Shown here: in pieces, positions 53,231 to 61,919 of the stretch
Numbering within the stretch: the stretch's first letter is position 1
Layout: every line of letters begins with the position of its first letter
Source: an uncultured Bacteroidota bacterium
GTDB taxonomy: Bacteria; Bacteroidota; Bacteroidia; Bacteroidales; P3
Reading direction: 5' to 3'
Length of the DNA stretch: 64,000 bases
NCBI GenBank assembly: GCA_902762805.1
Contig: CACWPQ010000013.1
Span: forward strand, 29,541 to 93,540
Program-made: the position numbers and the translations under genes
Notes under the pieces: model-generated
Seen by the model: the letters and a program-made list of their open reading frames with translations, nothing else
The model's database searches: none
Told to the model about the DNA's origin: nothing

Positions 53231-53905
53231 TTATTCTTGCTTTTGTCCGGCGAGTACGACTACAATTTCGCCTTTGACCTCCTTTTGCCCGAAGTGGGCG
53301 CGCACCTCCGCGAGGGTGCCGCGGGCAGTCTCGGCGTGGAGTTTGCTGATTTCGCGGCTGACGCTGACCTGGCGGTCCGGGCCGAGCGCGGCGACGAGCT
53401 CGTCGAGCAGTTTCACCAATCGGTAGGGGCTCTCGTAGATAATCATCGTGCGCTGCTCGTCGGCCAGGGCGGCGATGGCGGTCTGGCGTCCCTTCTTGTG
53501 GGGCAGGAAGCCGAGGAAGGTGAAGCGGTCGCAGGGCAGGCCGCTGTCGATGAGCGCCGGCACGAAGGCCGTGGCCCCGGGGAGGCACTCCACCTCGATG
53601 CCGGCTTTCACCGCCTCGCGCACCAGCAGGAAGCCGGGGTCGGAGATGCCGGGGGTGCCGGCGTCGGTCACCACGGCGATGGTCGTCCCCGCCAGCAGGC
53701 GCTCCACGAGCGAGGCCACGGTCTGGTGCTCGTTGTGGATGTGGTAGCTCTGCAGGGGCGTCTGGATGCCGTAGTGCTGCAGCAGCACTCGGCTGGTGCG
53801 TGTGTCCTCGGCCAGGACGAGGTCGACCGCGCGGAGCACCTCGACGCCACGATAGGTCATGTCGCCGAGGTTCCCCACGGGGGTCGGTACCAGGTAGAGT
53901 TTCAT
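53231..53905 (-). CDS. rsmI: 16S rRNA (cytidine1402-2'-O)-methyltransferase
   Basis: 224 residues. Tetrapyrrole-methylase fold: YLVPTPVGNLGDMTYR, LAEDTRTSRVLL, AVVTDAGTPGISDPG and EVECLPGATAFVPAL. Modifies C1402 in the ribosomal P site. Start directly abuts the yebC stop. Confidence 0.95.
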   Translation of the reverse strand: MKLYLVPTPVGNLGDMTYRGVEVLRAVDLVLAEDTRTSRVLLQHYGIQTPLQSYHIHNEHQTVASLVERLLAGTTIAVVTDAGTPGISDPGFLLVREAVKAGIEVECLPGATAFVPALIDSGLPCDRFTFLGFLPHKKGRQTAIAALADEQRTMIIYESPYRLVKLLDELVAALGPDRQVSVSREISKLHAETARGTLAEVRAHFGQKEVKGEIVVVLAGQKQE

Positions 53906-54646
53906 TTATTCCTCCTCGAAGTCGTCGGGGATTTCCATGTCGTGGTAGACGTTGGTAATGTCGTCGTCTTCCTCGAGGATGGATATGACTTTGAGCACTT
54001 TGCGGATCGAGTCGGGCTCAATCTGGCGCGTGCTGTTGGGGATGCGCTGCAGCTCGGCGCTCTCGCACTCGATGCCTTTCTCTTCGAGCATCTTCACCAT
54101 GTTGCCGAAGTCTTCGTAGGCGGTGTAGAGGGTCAGGTAGTCGTCCTCCACCTCCATCTCCTCGAGGCCGCCGTCGATGAGTTCCATCTCCATCTCTTCG
54201 AGGTTCATCTCGGGTTTGCGGGGGATGACAAAGACACCCTTGCGGTCGAAGAGGAAGCTCAGGCTGCCGTTGGTCTCGAGGGTGCCGCCGTACTTGTTCA
54301 TGATGGACTTGACGTTGGCCACGGTGCGGTTGTTGTTGTCCGAGAGGGCCTCGATGAAGAGGGCGATGCCGTGGTTGACGTGGCACTCGAAGGTGAGCTC
54401 CTGCATCTGGGCGGCGTCCTTGTCGTTGGCCTTGCTGATGGTGCGCTGCAGCGTGTCCTTGGGCATGTTCACGCCGCGGGCGTTCTGCACCAGCAGGCGC
54501 AGGCGCGGGTTGCTGTCGGGGTCGGGGCCGCCTTCGCGCACGGCGATGGCCACTTGTTTCAGAATGTTGCTCCACTGCTTGGAACGTTTGGCGTCGGCAG
54601 CGCCCTTGGCGCGTTTAATCTTTGACCATTTGTTGTGTCCTGACAT
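53906..54646 (-). CDS. yebC: YebC/PmpR family regulator or translation factor
   Basis: 246 residues. MSGHNKWSKIKRAKGAADA at the N-terminus and VNHGIALFIEALSDNNNRT in the middle are diagnostic. Family members have been described as transcription regulators and as translation factors helping at polyproline; which applies here cannot be said. Located between trmB and rsmI. Confidence 0.95.
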   Translation of the reverse strand: MSGHNKWSKIKRAKGAADAKRSKQWSNILKQVAIAVREGGPDPDSNPRLRLLVQNARGVNMPKDTLQRTISKANDKDAAQMQELTFECHVNHGIALFIEALSDNNNRTVANVKSIMNKYGGTLETNGSLSFLFDRKGVFVIPRKPEMNLEEMEMELIDGGLEEMEVEDDYLTLYTAYEDFGNMVKMLEEKGIECESAELQRIPNSTRQIEPDSIRKVLKVISILEEDDDITNVYHDMEIPDDFEEE

Positions 54647-54674
54647 AATAGATTATTGTATTTATTTATATATG

Positions 54675-55337
54675 TTATTTGATTTGCCATTGCAGGTAGG
54701 TGATGGGCTTGCCCTCGGCGAGGAACATGCGCTCGTAGTAGGTCTGCGTCAGCTTGGCCTCTCCGTCGTATGCGCTGGCATAGAGGTCGGCGGTGCTGGC
54801 CAGGATTTCGCATTGCTCGCCCGGCAGCACCTCGTTGAGGGTGTAGTCGTAGAGCTCCTGCGAGTCGGTCTTCAGGTGCAGCACGCTGTCGGTGGCCAGG
54901 AAACGGCGGTAGGTGGCCAGGAAGCGGGGCGCAGTGAGGCGCTTGTTGGGCTTCTTGGGCTGGGGGTCGCAGAAGGTGATCCACACCTCGCTCACCTCGC
55001 CCGGACCGAAGAAGCGGTCGATGAGCTCGATGCGGGTGCGGATGAAGGCCACGTTGGGCAGCGGCTCCTCGACGGCCGTCTTGGCGCCGCGCCACAGGCG
55101 CGCACCCTTGATGTCGACCCCGATATAGTTGCGCTCGGGGTGGATGCGGGCCAAGGCCACCGTGTAGTCGCCCTTGCCGCAGCCCAGCTCCAGCGTGATG
55201 GGGTTGTGGTTGCCGAAGTGGTCGGCCCAGCGGCCGCGCAGGGCGAAGCCTTCTTTCTCCAGCTGGTCGAAACCCACCTGGAACAGGTTCGGGAAGGTGA
55301 GGTTCTCGGCGAAGCGTTTCAGCTTGTGGTGTCCCAT
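54675..55337 (-). CDS. trmB: tRNA (guanine46-N7)-methyltransferase
   Basis: 220 residues. ITLELGCGKGDYTVALA (SAM site), NYIGVDIKGARLWRG and VWITFCDPQPKKPNKR, with the TrmB signature DPxPKxxHxxRR in variant form. Start MGHHKLKRF at 55337; longer in-frame extension is antisense-like and rejected. Confidence 0.9.
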   Translation of the reverse strand: MGHHKLKRFAENLTFPNLFQVGFDQLEKEGFALRGRWADHFGNHNPITLELGCGKGDYTVALARIHPERNYIGVDIKGARLWRGAKTAVEEPLPNVAFIRTRIELIDRFFGPGEVSEVWITFCDPQPKKPNKRLTAPRFLATYRRFLATDSVLHLKTDSQELYDYTLNEVLPGEQCEILASTADLYASAYDGEAKLTQTYYERMFLAEGKPITYLQWQIK

Positions 55338-55354
55338 GCTTGTCTCTTTACTCC

Positions 55355-57661
55355 TTACAGCTCTTTGATCACCACGTCGCCGTCGTACCAGCTCTTGATG
55401 TGCTTGTAGAGCGCCTCGGCCTTGGTGCGCGTGGGGGCGGAGCCCATGCTGACGTAGTACATCTCGTTCTTCTCGATGATATAGGCGTCGCAACCCAGCT
55501 CGTGCAGGCGCGCGGCCATGCGTGCGGCAGTGGCTTTGTTCAGGTAGAAGCCGGCCACGATGTCGAAGCCCTGCTTGCTCTCCTTCTCCACGTAGACGTA
55601 GACGGGATTCTCGTTGGCAGGAGCCACAGCCTTCTTCTGTGCGGCGGGCTGGGCCAGGGTGGCCGCCTGTGCAGGCGCGGCGGTGGGCGCCTGCGCGTTG
55701 TCGGGCATGATGCCGTAGTCGTCGATGATGCGGTTGAGCATGCGGTCCATGAAGCCCTCGTCCATCAGCTCGCCCTGCACCTGGCCGCGCGACTGGTAGG
55801 CGTAGCGCTGGCGCAGCCACGGCTCGGCATCCTGGTAGACATAGTCTTCGTAGGGCATGAAGCGCTGCGCGGCCATGCGCGGTCCCATCATCTCGCCGAG
55901 GCGCTGCTCGGCATACTGGCGCACGTGGTCCATCATCGCCGTGCGGGCGTTGCGGTAGCCCTGGTCGGCGAGGAATTCGTTGACGTAGTCGCTCATCGTG
56001 CGGCACACCTGGTCGGTGTTCCTCGTGATTTCGCGACTGCTGTAGTCAATCATGTCGGTGTTGAACGTCAGGCTGTTGACGTTGGGCGCGTCGAAGTGCT
56101 TGCCAGCCAGCTCGGTGCTGGCCACTCCGCTTTGGGGCTTCATCTTGAGGAAGTAGTAGGCTCCGCCGGCCAGGAGCAGCAGCAGGAGCAACAGCAGCAG
56201 CCAGAGCCACCCTTTGCGGCTCTTCTTCTCCTCTTTTTCCTCGCTTTCGGCGGCTTTGGCGACCAGCGCGGCGGCTTTGGCGGCTTCTTTCTTGGCTGCC
56301 TTGGCCTGGCGTGCGGCCTCTTTTTCGGCCTCTTTGGCCTGGCGTGCGGCCTCTTTGGCGGCCTCTTCGGCCTGGCGTTTCTCTTCTTTCAGGCGGCGAG
56401 CGGTCTCTTTCTCGGCCTCTTTGGCTTGGCGAGCGGCTTCGGCTTCGGCCTCCTTGGCCTGGCGAGCGGCCTCGGCCTCGGCTTCTTTGGCCTTGCGTGC
56501 GGCCTCTTTCTCGGCGCGCTCCATCTCTTTCTGTTTGGCGGCCACCTGGCGCTCCAGCTCTTCCTTCGCCTCCTGTTGTGCCATGGCGGCGGGGTTGGTG
56601 GCCAGGGGCGCGGCTTCGGCGCCAGCGCTTTGGGCTGTCTGTCCGGCGGCGGCCAGGGCGGCCAGGGCGGCGGCGCGCTTGGTGGCTTTCACACGCTCCT
56701 CTTCGGCCTTCTGCTCGGCGCGTTGCAGGGCGGCCTCGGCCTCTTTCTCGGCGCGCAGGCGACCCTCTTCGGCCTTCTGCTCGGCTTTGCGCAGCTCCTT
56801 CTCGGCGCGGTGGCGGTCTTCGGCTTCGCGACGGGCCTCGGCCTCGCGGTCTTCCTCCATGCGGCGCTGGGTGCTGTCGTGATCCTTTTGCGCTCGCTTG
56901 CGCAGCTTGGCGCGCTCTTTCTCGGCCTTGGCTTCGGCTTTGATGCGGGCCTTCTCGGCCTTGGCCTCGGCTTTGAGCATCGCCTTCGATTTGGGCAGCT
57001 CTTCCACCTGCTTCAGCTTCTCCTGCCACGCCTCGTCCACAACCTCCTCTGCCTTAACCTCTTCTGCTACAACCTCTTCTTTCTCTGCGAGAGCAGGTTC
57101 CGGCTCGGCTTCCGGTTTGGGTTCCGGCTCGGGGACGGCTTCCGGTTCCGGCTCAGGCTCAGGCGCGCGGACTGGCTCGGGTCTCTGCACCACGGTGCCG
57201 ACTGGCTCCTCCTCGAACTGGGCGAAGGGGTCTGCGCTGCCGCTGTGGTCGTAGGTCTTGACCCCCTCGATGGGCTTCTCCGTGCTGCCGCCGGCTTCGA
57301 TGACCACACCCTCCGACATCTCGAAGGCAAAGCCGGAGCCTGCCTTGGTTAGGGTGCCGAGGGGACCGAACTGATGCTCGCCCGTGCGCTGTATCTTTTC
57401 GTTGAGTGCGTCGGTGTAGTTCACCCACATCTGTCGTGCCACATCCTCGTTCACGCAGTCGCGCTCGGCGATGATTTTCACCATGCTGTTGTCGCCGCTC
57501 GTCCCGGGGCGGAACACGATGTTGCGGGTGGCGGGGTAGTAGGTGCCGCTGGCCGTGTCGTGGCGCGGCGCCTGGGTCACACTGTCGAAAGTGCCTATCT
57601 CCGGCAGCTCCACGCGCTGCCCTTTTTGCAGTAACTCAACGATTAATTCGGTTATATTCAT
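55355..57661 (-). CDS. HU-like / long coiled-coil / SPOR-domain membrane protein
   Basis: 768 residues. An HU-like (CCDC81-type) domain at 1-120 (ITELIVELLQKGQRVELPEI, NIVFRPGTSGDN), an EPEP-rich stretch (165-205), a highly charged Ala/Glu/Lys/Arg coiled coil (215-480) with repeating RQAKEAEKEAA units, one membrane helix (483-503, a run of ten Leu), a periplasmic helical part and a SPOR domain (about 687-768, FDIVAGFYLNKATAARMAARL) that should bind denuded septal peptidoglycan. It would link the cytoplasm, perhaps DNA, to the division wall; inference. Confidence 0.8.
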   Translation of the reverse strand: MNITELIVELLQKGQRVELPEIGTFDSVTQAPRHDTASGTYYPATRNIVFRPGTSGDNSMVKIIAERDCVNEDVARQMWVNYTDALNEKIQRTGEHQFGPLGTLTKAGSGFAFEMSEGVVIEAGGSTEKPIEGVKTYDHSGSADPFAQFEEEPVGTVVQRPEPVRAPEPEPEPEAVPEPEPKPEAEPEPALAEKEEVVAEEVKAEEVVDEAWQEKLKQVEELPKSKAMLKAEAKAEKARIKAEAKAEKERAKLRKRAQKDHDSTQRRMEEDREAEARREAEDRHRAEKELRKAEQKAEEGRLRAEKEAEAALQRAEQKAEEERVKATKRAAALAALAAAGQTAQSAGAEAAPLATNPAAMAQQEAKEELERQVAAKQKEMERAEKEAARKAKEAEAEAARQAKEAEAEAARQAKEAEKETARRLKEEKRQAEEAAKEAARQAKEAEKEAARQAKAAKKEAAKAAALVAKAAESEEKEEKKSRKGWLWLLLLLLLLLLAGGAYYFLKMKPQSGVASTELAGKHFDAPNVNSLTFNTDMIDYSSREITRNTDQVCRTMSDYVNEFLADQGYRNARTAMMDHVRQYAEQRLGEMMGPRMAAQRFMPYEDYVYQDAEPWLRQRYAYQSRGQVQGELMDEGFMDRMLNRIIDDYGIMPDNAQAPTAAPAQAATLAQPAAQKKAVAPANENPVYVYVEKESKQGFDIVAGFYLNKATAARMAARLHELGCDAYIIEKNEMYYVSMGSAPTRTKAEALYKHIKSWYDGDVVIKEL

Positions 57662-57670
57662 GTTGTGTCT

Positions 57671-58417
57671 CTATTTTGTTCGGTTCAGTGTTTGTTCGGC
57701 TTCGGCCAGGTCCTGCGGCGTGTCGATGCCGATGTTGGCGTGGTCGGTGTCGAGCACGCGGATGGTGTAGCCCGCCGCCAGCCAGCGCAGCTGCTCCAGC
57801 TTCTCGCTGGCCTCCAGCGTGCCCACGGGCAGCTGGCAGAGCCGCTCCAGCACCTCGGCGCGGTAGGCGTAGATGCCCACGTGCTTGTAGTAATCCCCTT
57901 CGGCAAGCCACCCCTCTTCGGCCGTTCCGCGCCGGTAGGGTAGGGGTTGGCGGCTGAAATAGAGGGCGTTGCCGTTGTCGGCGCAGACCACCTTGACGTT
58001 GTTCGGCGAGAGCAATTCCTCGGTTGTCCGTATGCGTGTGCGCAGGGTGGCAATCTGCACTGCCGGGTCGTCGAATGCCTTTACAAGTGTCTGTACTTGA
58101 GCTGCTTCCATGAAAGGTTCGTCGCCCTGCACGTTCACCACCACCTCGTAGCCTCCGCCGCAGCGCCGCAGCACCTCGCCGCAGCGGTCCGTGCCGCTCT
58201 GGCAGTCGGCCGAGGTCATCATCACCCGGGCGTCGAACCCCGCTTTGGCGGCATCGGCGATGCGCTCGTCGTCCGTGGCAATCATCGCCTCGCCCAGTCC
58301 CTGCACGCGCTCCCACACCCATTGCACGATGGGCCTTCCTCCCAGCAAGGCCAGCGGCTTGCCGGGGAAACGCGTCGACGCGTAGCGGGCCGGTATCACG
58401 ATGAGCGTCTTCTTCAT
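57671..58417 (-). CDS. kdsB: CMP-KDO synthetase
   Basis: 248 residues. VIPARYASTRFPGKPLALLGG, DCQSGTDRCGEVL, VVNVQGDEPFM and HVGIYAYRAEVL are the KdsB blocks. Activates KDO for lipopolysaccharide inner core. The start overlaps the kinase stop by 4 bp (ATGA). Confidence 0.95.
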   Translation of the reverse strand: MKKTLIVIPARYASTRFPGKPLALLGGRPIVQWVWERVQGLGEAMIATDDERIADAAKAGFDARVMMTSADCQSGTDRCGEVLRRCGGGYEVVVNVQGDEPFMEAAQVQTLVKAFDDPAVQIATLRTRIRTTEELLSPNNVKVVCADNGNALYFSRQPLPYRRGTAEEGWLAEGDYYKHVGIYAYRAEVLERLCQLPVGTLEASEKLEQLRWLAAGYTIRVLDTDHANIGIDTPQDLAEAEQTLNRTK

Positions 58418-59040
58418 TCTTCGCCGCCTCCGAACAGGCTGTTGAATACGGAATCTATCTTGTTGATTATCACGCCCAGATGTTCTCGGTTCTCCACGAA
58501 GTCCAGCTCGTCGGTGTCCACCACCAGCAGCCGTCCCTCGTATTCCGACGCCCACCGCTCGTAGCGGTTGTTGAGGTTGGTCAGGTAGTCCAGCCGGATG
58601 CCGCTTTCGTACTCGCGGCCGCGCTTCTGTATGTGGCGGATCAGCGTGGGCACGTCGCCGCGCACGTAAATCAGCAGGTCGGGCTTGGGCAGCAGCGAGT
58701 AGACGGTCTCGAACATGTGGGTATAGGTAGCCAGGTCGCGCGTGTTCATCAGGTTCATACTCTGCAGGTTGGGCGCAAAGATGGCCGCATCGTCGTAGAG
58801 CGAGCGGTCGCGGATGAAGCTTTCGCCCGAGTCGCGCAACTCAATCAGCTGCTTGACATTGGCCCACAGCGAGTGCACCATCATGTTGAACGACCACCGC
58901 CGCATGTCCTCATAGAAGCTCGTCAGGTAGGGGTTCTCTTCCGACGGGCCGAAGACAGCCCTGTAGCCATAATGCCTCGACAGCAGCTTCGTCAGCTCTG
59001 TCTTTCCGGCGCCTATATTTCCCGAGATTGCTATCTGCAT
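58414..59040 (-). CDS. Deoxynucleoside kinase
   Basis: 208 residues. P-loop GNIGAGKTELTK (about 7-18), FIRDRSLYDDAAIF (DRS motif) and LLIYVRGDVPTLIRHIQKRGREYE (lid region, shown here in part) identify the dNK/dGK family that phosphorylates deoxynucleosides. Start MQIAISGN at 59040. First gene of the seven-gene minus-strand operon reaching mgtC. Confidence 0.85.
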   Translation of the reverse strand: MQIAISGNIGAGKTELTKLLSRHYGYRAVFGPSEENPYLTSFYEDMRRWSFNMMVHSLWANVKQLIELRDSGESFIRDRSLYDDAAIFAPNLQSMNLMNTRDLATYTHMFETVYSLLPKPDLLIYVRGDVPTLIRHIQKRGREYESGIRLDYLTNLNNRYERWASEYEGRLLVVDTDELDFVENREHLGVIINKIDSVFNSLFGGGEE

Positions 59041-59122
59041 ACGTTTTTTTTCAGGCCACGCATTCTGCTTTTTGTTTTGATACAGAACAACATGGCGCAA
59101 TTTGACCTTCTGTTTTAAACCG

Positions 59123-59130
59123 CAAATATA
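59123..59130 (-). promoter_or_regulatory. -7 box (TATATTTG)
   Basis: Minus-strand TATATTTG, TAnnTTTG match, before the deoxynucleoside kinase; probable promoter of the kinase-to-mgtC operon. Confidence 0.65.
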
Positions 59131-59163
59131 CGCTTTTTTTTAATATTATAACAAAAATATTTC

Positions 59164-59180
59164 TTGGCACGCAATTTGCA
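59164..59180 (+). promoter_or_regulatory. Sigma-54-type promoter
   Basis: TTGGCACGCAATTTGCA: GG at 59166-59167, GC at 59178-59179, correct 10-bp spacing. Predicted start about 59191. It differs from the site at 14827 at one position and shares the next bases GTG. The start implies a very short leader for the gene at 59204. Confidence 0.7.
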
Positions 59181-59203
59181 GTGCTTTTTTCATCATGGAA
59201 AAA

Positions 59204-59725
59204 ATGTCATTCAACATCGACCGCACCACCGTCACCGAGGGCGAAATCGTCCAGGTGGACTGGAACTGTGCCGGTGCCGAGCGCGCCGAGCTCACCATCG
59301 ACAACGGCCACCGCGCCACCGCCATCCCGCTGGAAATCAACGGTTCCAAGCGTTTTCGACTCAACCGCTCCCGCGGCAAAACCTCGCTCACCATCACCGC
59401 CTGGGTCGGCGGCAAAAGCTACTCCAAAACCCTCAAAGTCAAGGTGAAGGAAATTCCCCTCACCCATGCCGAAACCGTCGGGCACGACGGCCGGCGCCAG
59501 TGGCTGCCCGACCACTGGCTGCGCCGCCTCCGCTCCTGGTGGCAGGCCGCCACCGCTCGCCGCCGCCAGTCACTCGCCGCCCTCCCGCCCGACAAGCGCC
59601 TCGCCACTCGCCTCCTGATGATTATCGGCGCCATCATGCTGGTTTCCATCTTCTTCCCCCGCCTGATGTCCTTCGGCGTCTTCATCCTCGTCATCTACCT
59701 CCTCTGGTTCATGTACAAGCGCTAG
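59204..59725 (+). CDS. Membrane protein with N-terminal beta-sandwich-like domain
   Basis: 173 residues from ATG 59204 (MSFNIDRTTVTEGE). An ATG at 59195 is only about 4 bp past the predicted transcription start and overlaps the only purine-rich stretch (GGAAAAA), so 59204 is preferred. Residues 1-80 look Ig-like (VDWNCAGAERAELTI, SLTITAWVGGKSYSKTLKV). A basic Arg/Trp stretch (about 95-125) precedes two hydrophobic segments (LLMIIGAIMLVSIFF, LMSFGVFILVIYLLWF). Not recognised. The sigma-54-like promoter suggests stress or nutrient control. Confidence 0.6.
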   Translation: MSFNIDRTTVTEGEIVQVDWNCAGAERAELTIDNGHRATAIPLEINGSKRFRLNRSRGKTSLTITAWVGGKSYSKTLKVKVKEIPLTHAETVGHDGRRQWLPDHWLRRLRSWWQAATARRRQSLAALPPDKRLATRLLMIIGAIMLVSIFFPRLMSFGVFILVIYLLWFMYKR

Positions 59726-59774
59726 CCCCGCCCCCTCTTCACCCCCCTCCTCCCGACTCCCTTTTAGCACCCGA

Positions 59775-59880
59775 ACCAAGGAAGAAGAGAGGAAGAAGAG
59801 GGTGCCTCTTATCCTCTGTTTGTCAGCCACTTGCATTCGGGCCATTTTGGCCGTTTTTGCCAATTTTTTTCAAACTTTTT
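59775..59880 (+). repeat. Interspersed about 105-bp repeat, copy 4
   Basis: GGAAGAAGAG duplication, GGGTGCCTCT, CTGTTTGTCAGCCAC, GGGCCATTTTGGCCGTTTTT and T-rich end. Very close to copy 1 in its first 60 bp. The rest of the 59726-60042 spacer holds only the nadC promoter. Confidence 0.75.
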
Positions 59881-59970
59881 CGCACTTTTTGCCCGTCTGT
59901 TTAACGTGCATGTAATCAGTGTTTTAGGTTGATTTTTGAAGATTTTCGCACCTAATTCAAATAAAATCAG

Positions 59971-59978
59971 TACCTTTG
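59971..59978 (+). promoter_or_regulatory. -7 box (TACCTTTG) of nadC operon
   Basis: TACCTTTG 64 bp before the nadC ATG. Confidence 0.65.
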
Positions 59979-60042
59979 CAGCGTCGAACCCCGAGACCAC
60001 GGCCTCGCATCGGCGAGTTATTAATCATATATTCAACCTGTT

Positions 60043-60888
60043 ATGACGAACATTGACAACCTGGACGACCTCATCAAAATGGCCCTGCGCGAAGACGTGG
60101 GCGACGGCGACCATTCCACCCTCGCCTGCATCCCCCCCTCGGCCCTCAACTCCGCCAAGATGGTGGCCAAGCAGGACGGCATCCTTTGCGGCATCGAAGT
60201 GGGTGAGCGCGTCTTCAAAATCGTTGACAACTCCCTCGAAGTCAATGTCCTCGTCCCCGACGGCACCCCCCTCCACCGCGGTGACATCCTCATGACCGTC
60301 CACGGCCACGCCGGCTCCATCCTCACCGCCGAGCGCACTGCACTCAATTTTATGCAGCGCCTCTCCGGCATCGCCACCGAGACCCACCGCATGGTAGCCA
60401 TGCTCAGCGGCCTCAACACCCGCCTCTTGGACACCCGCAAGACCACCCCCAACATGCGCCTCCTCGAGAAATACGCCGTCCACTGCGGCGGCGGCACCAA
60501 CCACCGCATCGGCCTCTACGACATGGTCATGCTCAAGGACAACCATATTGACTTTGCCGGCGGCATCGTCCAGGCCATCGACCGCACACGCGACTACCTC
60601 AAAACCAACCATAAAGACCTCCGCATCGAGATCGAGGTCCGCAACCTCGACGAGCTCCAGCAGGTCCTCGACCACGGCGGCGTCGACCGCATCATGCTCG
60701 ACAATTTCGACATCCCCACCCTCCGCGAGGCCGTCCGCCGCATCGGCGGCCGCTACGAAACCGAGGCCTCCGGCGGCATCACCGACCAAACCCTGCGCCC
60801 CTATGCCGAGACCGGTGTCGACTTCATCTCCGTCGGCGCACTCACCCACCACATCAAAAGCCTCGACATCTCCCTCGTCAAGCAATGA
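60043..60888 (+). CDS. nadC: Nicotinate-nucleotide pyrophosphorylase (carboxylating)
   Basis: 281 residues. ALREDVGDGDHSTLACI, TALNFMQRLSGIAT, DTRKTTPNMRLLEKYAV and ASGGITDQTLRPYAETG are the QPRTase blocks. Makes nicotinate mononucleotide from quinolinate in NAD synthesis. ATGA overlap with the next gene. Confidence 0.95.
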   Translation: MTNIDNLDDLIKMALREDVGDGDHSTLACIPPSALNSAKMVAKQDGILCGIEVGERVFKIVDNSLEVNVLVPDGTPLHRGDILMTVHGHAGSILTAERTALNFMQRLSGIATETHRMVAMLSGLNTRLLDTRKTTPNMRLLEKYAVHCGGGTNHRIGLYDMVMLKDNHIDFAGGIVQAIDRTRDYLKTNHKDLRIEIEVRNLDELQQVLDHGGVDRIMLDNFDIPTLREAVRRIGGRYETEASGGITDQTLRPYAETGVDFISVGALTHHIKSLDISLVKQ

Positions 60889-61919
60889 CCTCCCTCAAAG
60901 TCTGGACCCGCACCCTTCGCCTTTGGTCGAAGCGTCAGCTGCGCCACCTGCTCTACAAACGCTGGGTGCGCCAGTTCCTCTATTTCCTCCAGAACTTCTC
61001 CCTCCCCGGCGGACGCGGCGTGCCGCTCTACGACATCATCAGCTACTTCATCGCCGGCTCCTTCGGCAGCTCTATCGCCCAGCGCGCCAAGGGGTTGGCC
61101 TTCAGCTTCCTCTCCGCGCTTCCGCCCCTGATGATCTGCATCTTCAGCCTCATCGCCTACCTCCCCTTCGACGGCCTGCAGGACGAATTCATGTCCGAAC
61201 TCTCCCAGATTGTCCCCGGCAAGATTATGACCCCCCTGGCCGACACCGTCAACGACGTCATGGGCCGCAAGCACACCACCCTCCTCTCCATCGGTTTCAT
61301 CACCTCTATCATCCTGGCAGCCAACGGCATGAACGGCTTCATCCTCTCCCTCAACTTCGCCAACCAGACCGTCGAGACACGCCCCTTCTTCCAGCGCTTC
61401 CTCCTCTGCATCCTGATGGTCTTCGTGCTCTACATCATCATCGTCCTCGTTCTCGGCCTCCTCATCGGCCACAAGTACCTCCTCCAGCTCATCTTCTCCC
61501 AGGGCTGGCTCTCCGACACCAAGGCCAACACCCTGATGTTCAACGTCGGACGCTGGGTGCTCCTCTCCATCGCCATGCTCTTCGCCCTGGCCTTCATCTA
61601 CTACTATGCCCCCTCGAGCCGCCAGCGTGTCGGCTTCTTCTCGGCCGGCTCCGTGCTCGCCACCGCCATGTTCTTCGTCCTCTCCTGGGGCTTCGGTATC
61701 TACATCAACAACTTCAGCCGCTACAATCTCCTCTACGGCTCCATCGGAACCCTCCTGCTGCTCATGCTCTGGATCTACTTCAGCTGCATCGTCATCCTCG
61801 TCGGCTACGAGCTCAACACCAGCATCTACAACGGCACCATACGCCAAAAGAACCGCCTCGCCCGCCGCGAGCTGCGCCAAAAGATACAAATTTTCAACAA
61901 TGATAATACAGAAGAATAA
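60885..61919 (+). CDS. YihY/BrkB family membrane protein
   Basis: 344 residues, six hydrophobic helices. KGLAFSFLSALPPLMICIFSL, IILAANGMNGFILSLN, GRWVLLSIAMLFALAFIYYYAPS and LLLLMLWIYFSCIVILVGYELN are the YihY core. Transport role is unproven in the family. Start overlaps nadC; the C-terminus overlaps the methyltransferase start by 20 bp. Confidence 0.85.
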   Translation: MTSLKVWTRTLRLWSKRQLRHLLYKRWVRQFLYFLQNFSLPGGRGVPLYDIISYFIAGSFGSSIAQRAKGLAFSFLSALPPLMICIFSLIAYLPFDGLQDEFMSELSQIVPGKIMTPLADTVNDVMGRKHTTLLSIGFITSIILAANGMNGFILSLNFANQTVETRPFFQRFLLCILMVFVLYIIIVLVLGLLIGHKYLLQLIFSQGWLSDTKANTLMFNVGRWVLLSIAMLFALAFIYYYAPSSRQRVGFFSAGSVLATAMFFVLSWGFGIYINNFSRYNLLYGSIGTLLLLMLWIYFSCIVILVGYELNTSIYNGTIRQKNRLARRELRQKIQIFNNDNTEE

